A DNA stretch of 64,000 nt, from assembly GCA_000403275.2 (NCBI GenBank), contig KE159599.1:583391-647390 (forward strand). The letters run 5' to 3'. The stretch comes from Lachnospiraceae bacterium 28-4. GTDB taxonomy: Bacteria; Bacillota; Clostridia; Lachnospirales; Lachnospiraceae. The notes below the pieces were generated by a model, which was not told the DNA's origin, searched no databases, and saw only the letters and a list, made by a program, of their open reading frames with translations. Numbering within the stretch: the first letter of the stretch is position 1; each line of letters starts with the position of its first letter. The position numbers and the translations under genes are program-made. Of this stretch, positions 1-7,102 are shown one piece after another.

Positions 1-147
1 TTTCATCTGTTTTCCTTTGCCATAAGCCCCAACATACTTTTTACCCGCCCAATTCCATCAGGATTTCCCGCATCCTTACCCGCATGAAAAATATGGCCGT
101 CTTGTTTTTTTCTATTATACAACATTTATCCGGCACACAAAACAGTC

Positions 148-1404
148 TTATGACAAATTCCCATCATTCATTTCAACTGGCAATCCGCCGCAGAACAGTG
201 CAATCGCCAGCACCACTACTCCTGCCGCCGCCAGTATGAGATAAACGGCATGGCCCAACCTGTCAAAAAGGATACCGTAAACAGCATGACCCAGCGGCTG
301 GGCGCACATGGAAATTGCCACCGCATAGGACATCACCTTGCCGATCAGATGATTCGGCGTTTTTTGCTGGATATAAGACAGGGCGAAAACAGAAAAAACG
401 GACGCAGAAATCTGAATGCCGCAAAACCCGGTCAGATTCACCGCATATCTTGCCATGTTTCCAAATGGGAGCAGAAATGCCGCCCCGGACAGAAGAAAAC
501 ACAAGCCAACCGGAGCAATCCCCCCGCCGAACCTGTTTCCCCCTTGTTTTCCTGCCAATACGCCGGCCATGATACCGCCGAGGATCGCCGCCAACCCCAT
601 AAAGCTTTCCGCAATGCCGTACATGCCAGCACTCATTCCAAGAATATTGCGGACAATAAAGGGCAGTCCCACGATAATCGCTCCTGAAACAAGAAAGTTC
701 ATCGCCGTTGCCAGAAGAAGCATTTTTAGAATATCCGGCTGCTCCTTACCGATAAACCGCATGCTCTCTTTAAAATCCTCCCGCACGATCGTTCCTATCT
801 TTTCTTTTTTCTCCGGTCCGTGATACTCCAGCCTGATAAAACATTCCAATCCAGCCGTCAGGAAAAAGCAAATCGTCGTCAAAAACATGACCGGCCCGAT
901 CCCGACCGCCGTATACAAAACGCTTCCGAGAACAGGCGCGGTCAAAGATGCAACAGCGGCCACCTGGTTTACCGCGGCATTCCCCTTTACAATATTATCC
1001 CCCGTCTGCATCTGCGGAACACATGCCTGTACCGTGGGCGACTCAAATGCTCCCAGAACCGACAGAACCACAAGCAATATCCCGACGGCCGCAACATCCA
1101 TATGATATACGGCGGCGCTGCGGAACAGCAAAGCGGCAGCCAGAACGGAGATCCCGGACAGCAAATCCAACGCTACCATGATATTCCTCCGATTGGCTCT
1201 GTCCGCGAGAATGCCTCCCAGTGGAGCCAGCACAATAGCCGGAACGGTCGCCAGCGCCAAAATGCCCGCAAAAACTGCGGCGGAACCCGTTACCTCCAGC
1301 ACATACATGGAAAGGGCGAATTTCAGTATAAAATTCCCGAACAAAGAACTGACCTGCCCCAAAATAAGCATCATAAAATTTCTGGAAAACAATTTTTCTT
1401 TCAT
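148..1404 (-). CDS. MFS transporter, drug-exporter type
   Basis: A 418-residue integral membrane protein with about twelve hydrophobic segments and the glycine- and alanine-rich helices of the major facilitator superfamily. The loop after helix 2 reads GGILADRANRR, matching the MFS loop 2-3 motif. It probably exports a drug or toxic compound by proton antiport. The start is supported by AAGGAG seven bases upstream. The gene lies downstream of the tetR gene on the same strand, separated by a terminator and an operator-like palindrome that also occurs upstream of tetR. It is therefore very likely the regulator's target. The substrate cannot be read from the sequence. Confidence 0.88.
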   Translation of the reverse strand: MKEKLFSRNFMMLILGQVSSLFGNFILKFALSMYVLEVTGSAAVFAGILALATVPAIVLAPLGGILADRANRRNIMVALDLLSGISVLAAALLFRSAAVYHMDVAAVGILLVVLSVLGAFESPTVQACVPQMQTGDNIVKGNAAVNQVAAVASLTAPVLGSVLYTAVGIGPVMFLTTICFFLTAGLECFIRLEYHGPEKKEKIGTIVREDFKESMRFIGKEQPDILKMLLLATAMNFLVSGAIIVGLPFIVRNILGMSAGMYGIAESFMGLAAILGGIMAGVLAGKQGGNRFGGGIAPVGLCFLLSGAAFLLPFGNMARYAVNLTGFCGIQISASVFSVFALSYIQQKTPNHLIGKVMSYAVAISMCAQPLGHAVYGILFDRLGHAVYLILAAAGVVVLAIALFCGGLPVEMNDGNLS

Positions 1405-1420
1405 TTACTCTCTCCTTTTC

Positions 1421-1441
1421 ATACATTCCGAACGAATGTAT
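1421..1441. promoter_or_regulatory. Putative TetR operator upstream of MFS gene
   Basis: Inverted repeat ATACATTC-N5-GAATGTAT lies 17 bases upstream of the MFS start codon. The same sequence in the other orientation (CATTCGTTCGG, then ATGTAT) occurs just upstream of the tetR start. Two matching palindromes at the two promoters of one regulator-exporter pair are the expected picture for TetR repression. Binding itself is inferred. Confidence 0.7.
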
Positions 1442-1446
1442 ATTCT

Positions 1447-1483
1447 TAAAAAATAACCACCGGATCCATCGTATTTCCGGTGG
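1447..1483 (-). terminator. Rho-independent terminator of tetR gene
   Basis: Stem CCACCGG/CCGGTGG (1457-1463 with 1477-1483). On the minus strand it is followed by TTATTTTTT, placing it directly after the tetR stop codon and separating tetR transcription from the exporter. Confidence 0.7.
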
Positions 1484-1492
1484 CTTTAGTTC

Positions 1493-2146
1493 TTACTCCG
1501 TTTTTTCTGCCAAATAGCCTTCTTTCACCATATTGACAATTTTATCTATGACTTCCTCGTCAAATAATGGCAATCCTGCGGCATGATACATCTCGCTTAC
1601 GAGTTCGAGTTTGCGCTTTATTTCTCCGCCGTTCGCCGGATAAATGGAAGGCATGATCCATATGTCCAGCAGAGGAAGCAGCTCCGCTAATTCCTTCGCA
1701 TATTGGGTTGTGATGGAACCGTCCCTGTTCCCCTCCTCGATCAATTCCTGAAAAATAGGGCTGAGGACGCGGCGGTTCGTCTCTATCGTTCCTGCCAGGA
1801 TACGGGGATTTTTCATAATAGGAATCGCCTGTCTCGTTATCTCTACCCGTTCCCGATCAGACAAGTTCAGCAGCATAGCCGTCCTCATTTTCTGAAGTCC
1901 GTTCAAATCTTTGCGGTTTCTGATCTCTTCGAAAGGATTATGGTCAAAAAACATCTTATCCCCCAAAGCGTCCATAATATCCTCTTTGGACTTAAAATGA
2001 TGGTAAACCGCTCCTTTGGTCAGTCCGTTCAGCTCATCCACAATATCCTGGATGGTTGTATTATCATACCCTTTCTCCAAAAACAACTTTTGAGCCGCCC
2101 GCAGTATCTTTTCTACCGTTATCTCGGGATACTTATTCCGCGCCAT
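1493..2146 (-). CDS. TetR/AcrR family transcriptional regulator
   Basis: About 217 residues from the chosen start (MARNKYPEI), which has GAAGGA eight bases upstream. A longer in-frame start would run through the operator. The N-terminal TetR helix-turn-helix is clear: EKILRAAQKLFLEKGYDNTTIQDI followed by the recognition-helix segment GAVYHHFKSKEDIMDAL near residues 40-57. The C-terminal ligand-binding domain is generic. It probably represses itself and the adjacent MFS exporter, because the same palindrome sits in front of both genes. The inducer is unknown. Confidence 0.88.
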   Translation of the reverse strand: MARNKYPEITVEKILRAAQKLFLEKGYDNTTIQDIVDELNGLTKGAVYHHFKSKEDIMDALGDKMFFDHNPFEEIRNRKDLNGLQKMRTAMLLNLSDRERVEITRQAIPIMKNPRILAGTIETNRRVLSPIFQELIEEGNRDGSITTQYAKELAELLPLLDIWIMPSIYPANGGEIKRKLELVSEMYHAAGLPLFDEEVIDKIVNMVKEGYLAEKTE

Positions 2147-2172
2147 ATTCGATCCTTCTTCCTTTTTCTTTT

Positions 2173-2190
2173 CATTCGTTCGGTATGTAT
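2173..2190. promoter_or_regulatory. Putative TetR operator upstream of tetR
   Basis: CATTCGTTCGGTATGTAT matches the reverse complement of the exporter operator at 1421-1441 with one mismatch. It lies 27 bases upstream of the tetR start, consistent with autoregulation. Confidence 0.65.
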
Positions 2191-2336
2191 CATATGATAT
2201 CACCGAAATTGGGATATGTCAATCTCCTCTTTTCATTACCGTAGTGTCTTTATGTGAACACTATTACTATAATAATTTTCCATTGATAATTGAGGTAAAG
2301 ATTCTTAAGTTTGTGTGTTCAGAAATGGAAGAAAAA

Positions 2337-2549
2337 ATGATCCGATACGACCGATTATGGGAAACCATGAAAGAAAAAGACATTACTCAATACGATTTGT
2401 ATACGTATCACAATATCAATCGCTCCCAAATTAACCGGCTTAGACATAACAAAAATGTAGAAGTGAATACGATTGACCGGCTTTGTAATATTCTCCACTG
2501 CCGGGTAGAGGATATCATGGTACACTTCGACGATGATAACCTCTTTTGA
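2337..2549 (+). CDS. Small Cro/C1-type HTH protein
   Basis: A 70-residue protein that is almost entirely one XRE-type helix-turn-helix: MKEKDITQYDLYTY, then NINRSQINRLRHN, then the typical tail TIDRLCNILHCRVEDIMVH. This is the YozG-like or 'helix-turn-helix domain' small regulator layout common in Firmicutes. The start at 2337 has GGAAG four bases upstream. An in-frame ATG at 2325 is the alternative. It stands alone, ends at a strong terminator and points away from tetR. Its target is unknown. Confidence 0.75.
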   Translation: MIRYDRLWETMKEKDITQYDLYTYHNINRSQINRLRHNKNVEVNTIDRLCNILHCRVEDIMVHFDDDNLF

Positions 2550-2570
2550 CAGATTTCCGCTGGCAGTGAC

Positions 2571-2611
2571 GGGAAGCCGCACATATCTTATCGTGCGGCT
2601 TCCCTTTTTTT
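2571..2611 (+). terminator. Rho-independent terminator
   Basis: A perfect 12-bp stem GGGAAGCCGCAC/GTGCGGCTTCCC with a 10-base loop, followed by seven T. It ends the small HTH gene. Confidence 0.92.
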
Positions 2612-2660
2612 ATCCGGTTCACAACAATAATATGTAAGTTGTGTTTATACTATAACACAT

Positions 2661-3221
2661 TCAGCGGCGTATGGCAAGAGTAATTTTTTCCGCTGCCTGT
2701 AAAAGATTCTCCGCTGTCCATAGAGGACGTACCATCCCCTGGCCCGCCCGGTTCGTATCATCTCCGCCAAGCCATATCCCCTGTACGCCGTATTCATAAC
2801 ATATCGACAAGTCTCTCAGCCTGTCGCCGACCGCAAAGCTTTGTTCCATATCCAGATCCCATTCTTTCTGCGCCTTCCGGAACATGCCCGTCCCCGGCTT
2901 TCTGCACTCGCATTCCACCGCATACCGCTCTATTCTCCCCTGGGGGTAATGGGGACAAAAATAAGTCTTCGCCACTCGTACTCCTTTTTGGGCGAGATCC
3001 CGGAGCATCCATCTGTTCAACTTTTCAAAGTCCTCTTCACTATAATATCCTCTGGCGATTCCCGACTGGTTCGTCACAATAATAAGAAGATAACCAAGCT
3101 CTTCCAATATCCGCAACGCTTCCACCGCCCCTTCCGTATAGATAAAATCTTCCCTGCGGTAAAGATATCCGTGATCCACATTGATAGTACCGTCTCTGTC
3201 AAGAAAAACTGCCTTTTTCAT
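2661..3221 (-). CDS. HAD-IIIA phosphatase, GmhB-like
   Basis: A 186-residue HAD-superfamily phosphatase. The nucleophile motif DRDGTIN is at residues 8-14 (DxD), followed by ITNQSGIARGYY, a CxHxPQG...C-x-CRKP zinc-binding segment (CPHYPQ ... CECRKPG), and the motif-IV region FAVGDRLRDL. This combination matches D-glycero-D-manno-heptose-1,7-bisphosphate phosphatases and histidinol-phosphate phosphatases. In an organism with no other heptose genes in view, the true substrate is uncertain. It overlaps the 3' end of the upstream HExxH hydrolase gene by 23 bases, so the two are probably co-transcribed. Confidence 0.82.
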   Translation of the reverse strand: MKKAVFLDRDGTINVDHGYLYRREDFIYTEGAVEALRILEELGYLLIIVTNQSGIARGYYSEEDFEKLNRWMLRDLAQKGVRVAKTYFCPHYPQGRIERYAVECECRKPGTGMFRKAQKEWDLDMEQSFAVGDRLRDLSICYEYGVQGIWLGGDDTNRAGQGMVRPLWTAENLLQAAEKITLAIRR

Positions 3222-3909
3222 TCAGCCTTTTTTTCACCTCCCGCCATTCCGGCATATGCTGATCCATAATTGCCGTAAATTCCTTTCCATGATTCCCTAT
3301 TTTCGTATGGGCCAATTCATGCAAAACCACATATTCCAAGCATTCCAACGGCTTTTCTGCCAGCTGCACATTGAACCAGAGCCGCTTCTTCACCGTATTG
3401 CACGTTCCCCAGCGGGTTTTCATATATTTCGTATGCCAGGAATTGCAATGCAGTCCCGTTCTGGCTTCCCATACCGGGACAAGCCGCGCCGCCTCCGCCT
3501 TAAGCATAGCCCGGTACTGTTCTCTGATATACGCTTCCCTCTGTTCCTGCGTGCTTCCTCTCCGCATATACAACAATACATTGTCTCCGCAGAGAACAAA
3601 AGCATTTTTCCTTTCTTCCTCATGCAGAACAAGCGTATACTTTTTCCCCCAGATATAGAGGTTCTCTCCTGACCGGTAATGCTTCTCTTCAACCGGCGGC
3701 CGCTGTTCCATCCGCTTTTTCTGCCTGACGATCCACTCCATTTTTTCTCTTACGAACACCTCCATCATCTGGTCGGACACTCCATAAGGCGCCGAAATTA
3801 CTACTCTTCCATCCGGCGGCTTAACAGACAGATATAAATTTTTAATTTTCTTTTTCCGGACTTCTATGCGAATTCCCGAAACATAAATTTCTTTTCTTAC
3901 TCCCGGCAT
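3199..3909 (-). CDS. YgjP-like metal-dependent hydrolase (DUF45)
   Basis: About 236 residues from the internal ATG (MPGVRKEIYV), chosen because GAGG lies seven bases upstream. The start at 3939 lacks a site. The C-terminal part carries VVLHELAHTKIGNHGKEF, the HExxH zinc motif of the SprT/M48-like DUF45 family. Upstream are the family's conserved KTRWGTC and NVQLAEKP segments. The N-terminal half is the usual beta-rich part. These are probably zinc peptidase-like enzymes. In several genomes they sit with type I restriction genes, but here the neighbour is a HAD phosphatase. Confidence 0.85.
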   Translation of the reverse strand: MPGVRKEIYVSGIRIEVRKKKIKNLYLSVKPPDGRVVISAPYGVSDQMMEVFVREKMEWIVRQKKRMEQRPPVEEKHYRSGENLYIWGKKYTLVLHEEERKNAFVLCGDNVLLYMRRGSTQEQREAYIREQYRAMLKAEAARLVPVWEARTGLHCNSWHTKYMKTRWGTCNTVKKRLWFNVQLAEKPLECLEYVVLHELAHTKIGNHGKEFTAIMDQHMPEWREVKKRLNEKGSFS

Positions 3910-3949
3910 CCGTTTCCCTCTTTCTGATATTTGTTCCATGCTAGAGTGA

Positions 3950-4215
3950 CAATTGATTCTAAAGGGAAAAAGCTTCTATCAAAAGATCACAGGCATTTAC
4001 TCCCAGTGCAGTGCTGACTATGATGCAAACAGCCCCATTACGAAAGAGTTTTTTGCAACAGTACAAAATAAACTCCATCACGCTGTCACCCACCACACAG
4101 CGGCTGAAATTGTTTATGGACGAGCGGTGTATCTGGACTATGCCGAGAGACAGGCACGACGGGGAAACATTATGTATATGCAGGACTGATCGTCTGGATG
4201 CATTTCTCAAATAGC
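3950..4215 (+). pseudogene. Remnant of a RhuM-family protein
   Basis: The plus strand encodes a degraded C-terminal piece of the RhuM family: KSFYQKITGIY, then DYDANSPITKEFFATVQNKL, then HTAAEIVYGRA. These are the family's hallmark segments. The reading then jumps directly to VYLDYAERQARRG, omitting the residues that normally lie between, and shifts frame at about 4188 so that DRLDAFLK is read in another frame. No start codon or ribosome site precedes it. It is thus a 5'-truncated, internally deleted and frameshifted relic wedged between two minus-strand housekeeping units. Confidence 0.75.
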
Positions 4216-4290
4216 TCTTCTCCCACAAAGATCCTCCACCCCAGGCCAATTTATGGCAATTACTTCTTCTGTAATCCCCCTGTTCTTTCT

Positions 4291-5505
4291 CTACAATTTT
4301 TTGATCCGATCTACCGCCGCTACCGTATTTTCATAGCTTCCGAACGCGGTCAGCCGGAAATAAGTTTCTCCGCTTGGCCCAAACCCTGATCCCGGCGTCC
4401 CCACTACATTTGCATTTTCCAGCAGATAATCAAAAAATTCCCAGCTCGTCATTCCATTCGGCGCTTTCAGCCAGATATACGGGGCATTTATGCCGCCGGA
4501 AACCGTATATCCCGCTTCCTTCAATCCTTCCAGAATATACTTCGCATTGTTCATATAATAAGCCACCTGTTCCCTGATCTGTGTCTGCCCTGCCCTGGAA
4601 TATACCGCCTCGCCGGCGCGCTGCACGATATAAGGCGCTCCATTATATTTGGTTCCATGCCTTCTCGCCCAAAGGGAATGGAGCGAGACATCCCCGCACT
4701 TCAGTTCTTTCGGAATCACCGTAAACCCAAGGCGCACCCCCGTAAAACCGGCATTCTTGGAAAAAGAACGGAGTTCGATCGCGCACGTTCTCGCCCCCTC
4801 GCATTCATAAATCGTATGGGGCACACCTTCCTGGGAAATATAAGCCTCATAAGCAGCGTCATAGATGATCGCAGCCCCCGTCCGATTGGCATAATCCACC
4901 CACTCCTGCAGCCGTTCCTTCGTCACGGCAGCCCCGGTAGGATTATTCGGGAAACAAAGATAAATAATATCCGGCGTTTCCTCTGGCAGTTCGGGAACAA
5001 AATCATTTTCCTCCAGGCACGGCATATAAATCACGTTGCTCCACGTCCCTTTCCGCGCATCATAGGTTCCGGCCCTTCCCGCCATTACATTCGTATCCAC
5101 ATATACCGGATACACCGGATCACAGACCGCAATCCGGTTGTCCACACTGAAAATCTCCTGAATATTCCCGGAATCGCATTTTGCTCCGTCGGAAATAAAA
5201 ATCTCGTCCGCTTCTATATCGCATCCACGAGCCTTATAATCGTTCTCCGCAATCGCGTTCCTCAAAAATTCATAACCAAGATCGGGTGCATATCCCCGAA
5301 AAGTTTCCGCTTTTCCCATCTCGTCTACCGCCCCGTGAAAGGCATCTATAATCGCCGGCGCGATCGGCAGGGTCACGTCTCCGATTCCAAGGCGGATCAC
5401 CTTCTTATCGGGATTCGCTTTGGAATAAGCGTTTACCTTTTTAGCGATTGTAGAAAATAAGTAACTTCCGGGCAGCTTTAAGTAATTGTCGTTCACCTGA
5501 AACAT
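4291..5505 (-). CDS. dapL: LL-diaminopimelate aminotransferase
   Basis: A 404-residue PLP enzyme starting at [17 protein letters not shown], with GGAGGAGG directly upstream. It converts tetrahydrodipicolinate to LL-2,6-diaminopimelate in one step using glutamate, bypassing the succinylase or acetylase route. Family features are clear: [11 protein letters not shown] at the start, [26 protein letters not shown], and the PLP-lysine segment [17 protein letters not shown]. It lies 26 bases downstream of dapF on the same strand, forming a two-gene lysine/meso-DAP unit. Confidence 0.95.
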   Translation of the reverse strand: MFQVNDNYLKLPGSYLFSTIAKKVNAYSKANPDKKVIRLGIGDVTLPIAPAIIDAFHGAVDEMGKAETFRGYAPDLGYEFLRNAIAENDYKARGCDIEADEIFISDGAKCDSGNIQEIFSVDNRIAVCDPVYPVYVDTNVMAGRAGTYDARKGTWSNVIYMPCLEENDFVPELPEETPDIIYLCFPNNPTGAAVTKERLQEWVDYANRTGAAIIYDAAYEAYISQEGVPHTIYECEGARTCAIELRSFSKNAGFTGVRLGFTVIPKELKCGDVSLHSLWARRHGTKYNGAPYIVQRAGEAVYSRAGQTQIREQVAYYMNNAKYILEGLKEAGYTVSGGINAPYIWLKAPNGMTSWEFFDYLLENANVVGTPGSGFGPSGETYFRLTAFGSYENTVAAVDRIKKL

Positions 5506-5531
5506 AACTTTTCCTCCTCCCATTCCTCACA

Positions 5532-6485
5532 TTACAGTTCCAGTTCTACCGTTCCTTCAAAAACAGTGACCGCCGGCCCTGTCATATAAACCGTATTTTC
5601 TTCCCTATCCCAGCGGATGCGAAGTTCCCCGCCTAATAATTTCACAGTCACTTCTTCCTCCGTCAAACCGTTTAATACGCAGGCCACCGCCGTTGCACAG
5701 GCTCCTGTCCCGCAAGCCAGCGTTTCTCCCGATCCTCTTTCCCACACTCTCATCTGAACCGTATGCCTGTCGATCACTTTTACAAATTCCGTATTCGTCC
5801 TTTTCGGGAACCGTATATGGTTTTCAAAATAAGGGCCGGTCTTTTCTATGGCAAAACCGTCCAAGTCTTCCCCTTCCTGCATAAAAATAACCGCATGAGG
5901 ATTGCCCATCGATACGCAGGTCATCTCATACTCTTTCCCGTCCACTTCGATTTTCTCCGCAATCGCTTCCTCCTGTGCGGAAATGACAGGAACTTCCTCC
6001 GCTCTCAGAACAGGCGCTCCCATATTGACCTTAATGCTTACGGCCTTTCCGTCTTCCACCGTAAGATCGAGATGCTTCACCTGTCCGCAGCTTACGATAC
6101 GGATCGATTTCTCTTCCGTAAGTCCTTTATCATACACGTATTTTGCCACGCTCCGAATCCCGTTCCCGCACATCTCCGCCCTGGAGCCGTCCGCATTGTA
6201 CATCTCCATTTCGAAATCTGCCGTTCCGTCCTCATCGCTGCGCATCCATTCGCCCGGTTTCACTCCCATACCTTCATCCGTTCCCGAAGTTGTATGTAGC
6301 CCCTCTTTTCCAAGGGGATGAATAAAAATAACACCATCCCCCCCAATCCCAAAATGCCTGTCGCTCAACTTCCGTACCAGTTCCGGCTTCTCGCCCTGCG
6401 CTATCGGCACATCGGCACCGTTTATATAAACATAATCATTCCCGCATCCCTGCATTTTTGTAAATTCTATCTTCATATTATCCAT
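5532..6485 (-). CDS. dapF: Diaminopimelate epimerase with inserted segment
   Basis: It isomerises LL-DAP to meso-DAP for lysine and peptidoglycan. Both catalytic cysteines are present: EMCGNGIR (C106) and ACGTGACA (C258). At 317 residues it is longer than the usual about 275, because residues 60-88, between GGDGVIFIHP and DFEMEMYNADG, carry an extra stretch rich in Gly, Thr and acidic residues where most family members have only a few. The start at 6485 lies 20 bases from a consensus promoter. An in-frame ATG at 6476 is an alternative. It is first in an operon with dapL. Confidence 0.93.
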   Translation of the reverse strand: MDNMKIEFTKMQGCGNDYVYINGADVPIAQGEKPELVRKLSDRHFGIGGDGVIFIHPLGKEGLHTTSGTDEGMGVKPGEWMRSDEDGTADFEMEMYNADGSRAEMCGNGIRSVAKYVYDKGLTEEKSIRIVSCGQVKHLDLTVEDGKAVSIKVNMGAPVLRAEEVPVISAQEEAIAEKIEVDGKEYEMTCVSMGNPHAVIFMQEGEDLDGFAIEKTGPYFENHIRFPKRTNTEFVKVIDRHTVQMRVWERGSGETLACGTGACATAVACVLNGLTEEEVTVKLLGGELRIRWDREENTVYMTGPAVTVFEGTVELEL

Positions 6486-6504
6486 CTATCCTTTCTTTTC
6501 CCCC

Positions 6505-6533
6505 ATTATAATTTACTCATATTTCCTTGTCAA
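6505..6533 (-). promoter_or_regulatory. Sigma-A promoter of dapF-dapL
   Basis: On the minus strand a perfect TTGACA (6528-6533), a 17-base spacer and a perfect TATAAT (6505-6510) lie directly upstream of dapF, giving a 5' leader of only about 13-22 bases. There is no room for a lysine riboswitch. Confidence 0.88.
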
Positions 6534-6632
6534 TTCACCTTATCAGTTCTTCCCACCCTCACGTATCCCCCAATAATTCAATAACCGTATCTCATTCCAA
6601 ATGAAAAATCAATTCCTGCCCGGCCAGCAGCA

Positions 6633-7026
6633 GCGGAAATCAATATTGTCCGATTGGGCAGCGGGCGGGAAGGGATGGGAAAAAGGGAAAAAAGGGACAG
6701 GAGGCCGCCGGGCGGGAAGGCTGGGCTGGCATATTTTCGCAGCTGCTTTGCGCAGGGAAATGAGATTTTCTTAATATTCCGTTCAAAAAGCAGCAATTTG
6801 GTGACACGGATGTCACCAAAAGCCCGCAATGAGCCCGGATGGCGAATCGCGAGCGATTGCGTCCGGCCGATACCATTTTGCCGGAATATTTAGAAAATCC
6901 ATTTCCCGCAGCCAGCACAAGAAAATATGCCAGCCCAGCCTTCCCGCCCGGCGGCCTCCTGCCCCTTTTTTCCCTTTCTCCCATCCCTTCCCGCCCGCTG
7001 CCCAATCGGACAATATTGATTTCCGC
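6633..7026. repeat. Long palindromic element, family 1 copy A
   Basis: A 394-bp element. The left arm, from 6633, starts GCGGAAATCAATATTGTCC. It is repeated in inverted orientation ending at 7026, with near-perfect complementarity over roughly 140 bp. The arms are purine-rich on the left and pyrimidine-rich on the right. The interior, about 6758-6906, contains GGTGACACGGATGTCACC (a perfect hairpin) and a second stem around AATCGC/GCGATT. The same interior occurs in the copy at 36538-36908, but that copy's arms have a different sequence. ORFs seen on both strands here are products of the palindrome, not genes. It lies between the dapF promoter and the 3' end of a histidine kinase gene. Confidence 0.9.
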
Positions 7027-7049
7027 GCCCCCCCAACCAACCAACCCAA

Positions 7050-7096
7050 TAAAATAAAAACACCCCCGGAATGAAATACCACTCTCATTCCGGAGG
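7050..7096 (-). terminator. Terminator of the histidine kinase gene
   Basis: On the minus strand the stem CCTCCGGAATGA/TCATTCCGGGGG (7063-7096) is followed by a T-rich tract (A-rich on plus, 7048-7060), seven bases beyond the histidine kinase stop codon. Confidence 0.85.
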
Positions 7097-7102
7097 CCCC
7101 TG

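Noticed and set aside
6486-6632. Possible lysine riboswitch before dapF
   Set aside because: The promoter lies only about 20 bases from the start codon, leaving no leader long enough.
6640-7088. Overlapping ORFs of 70-134 codons on both strands
   Set aside because: They arise from the GC-rich palindromic arms. They lack ribosome sites, have low-complexity translations, and occur symmetrically on both strands.
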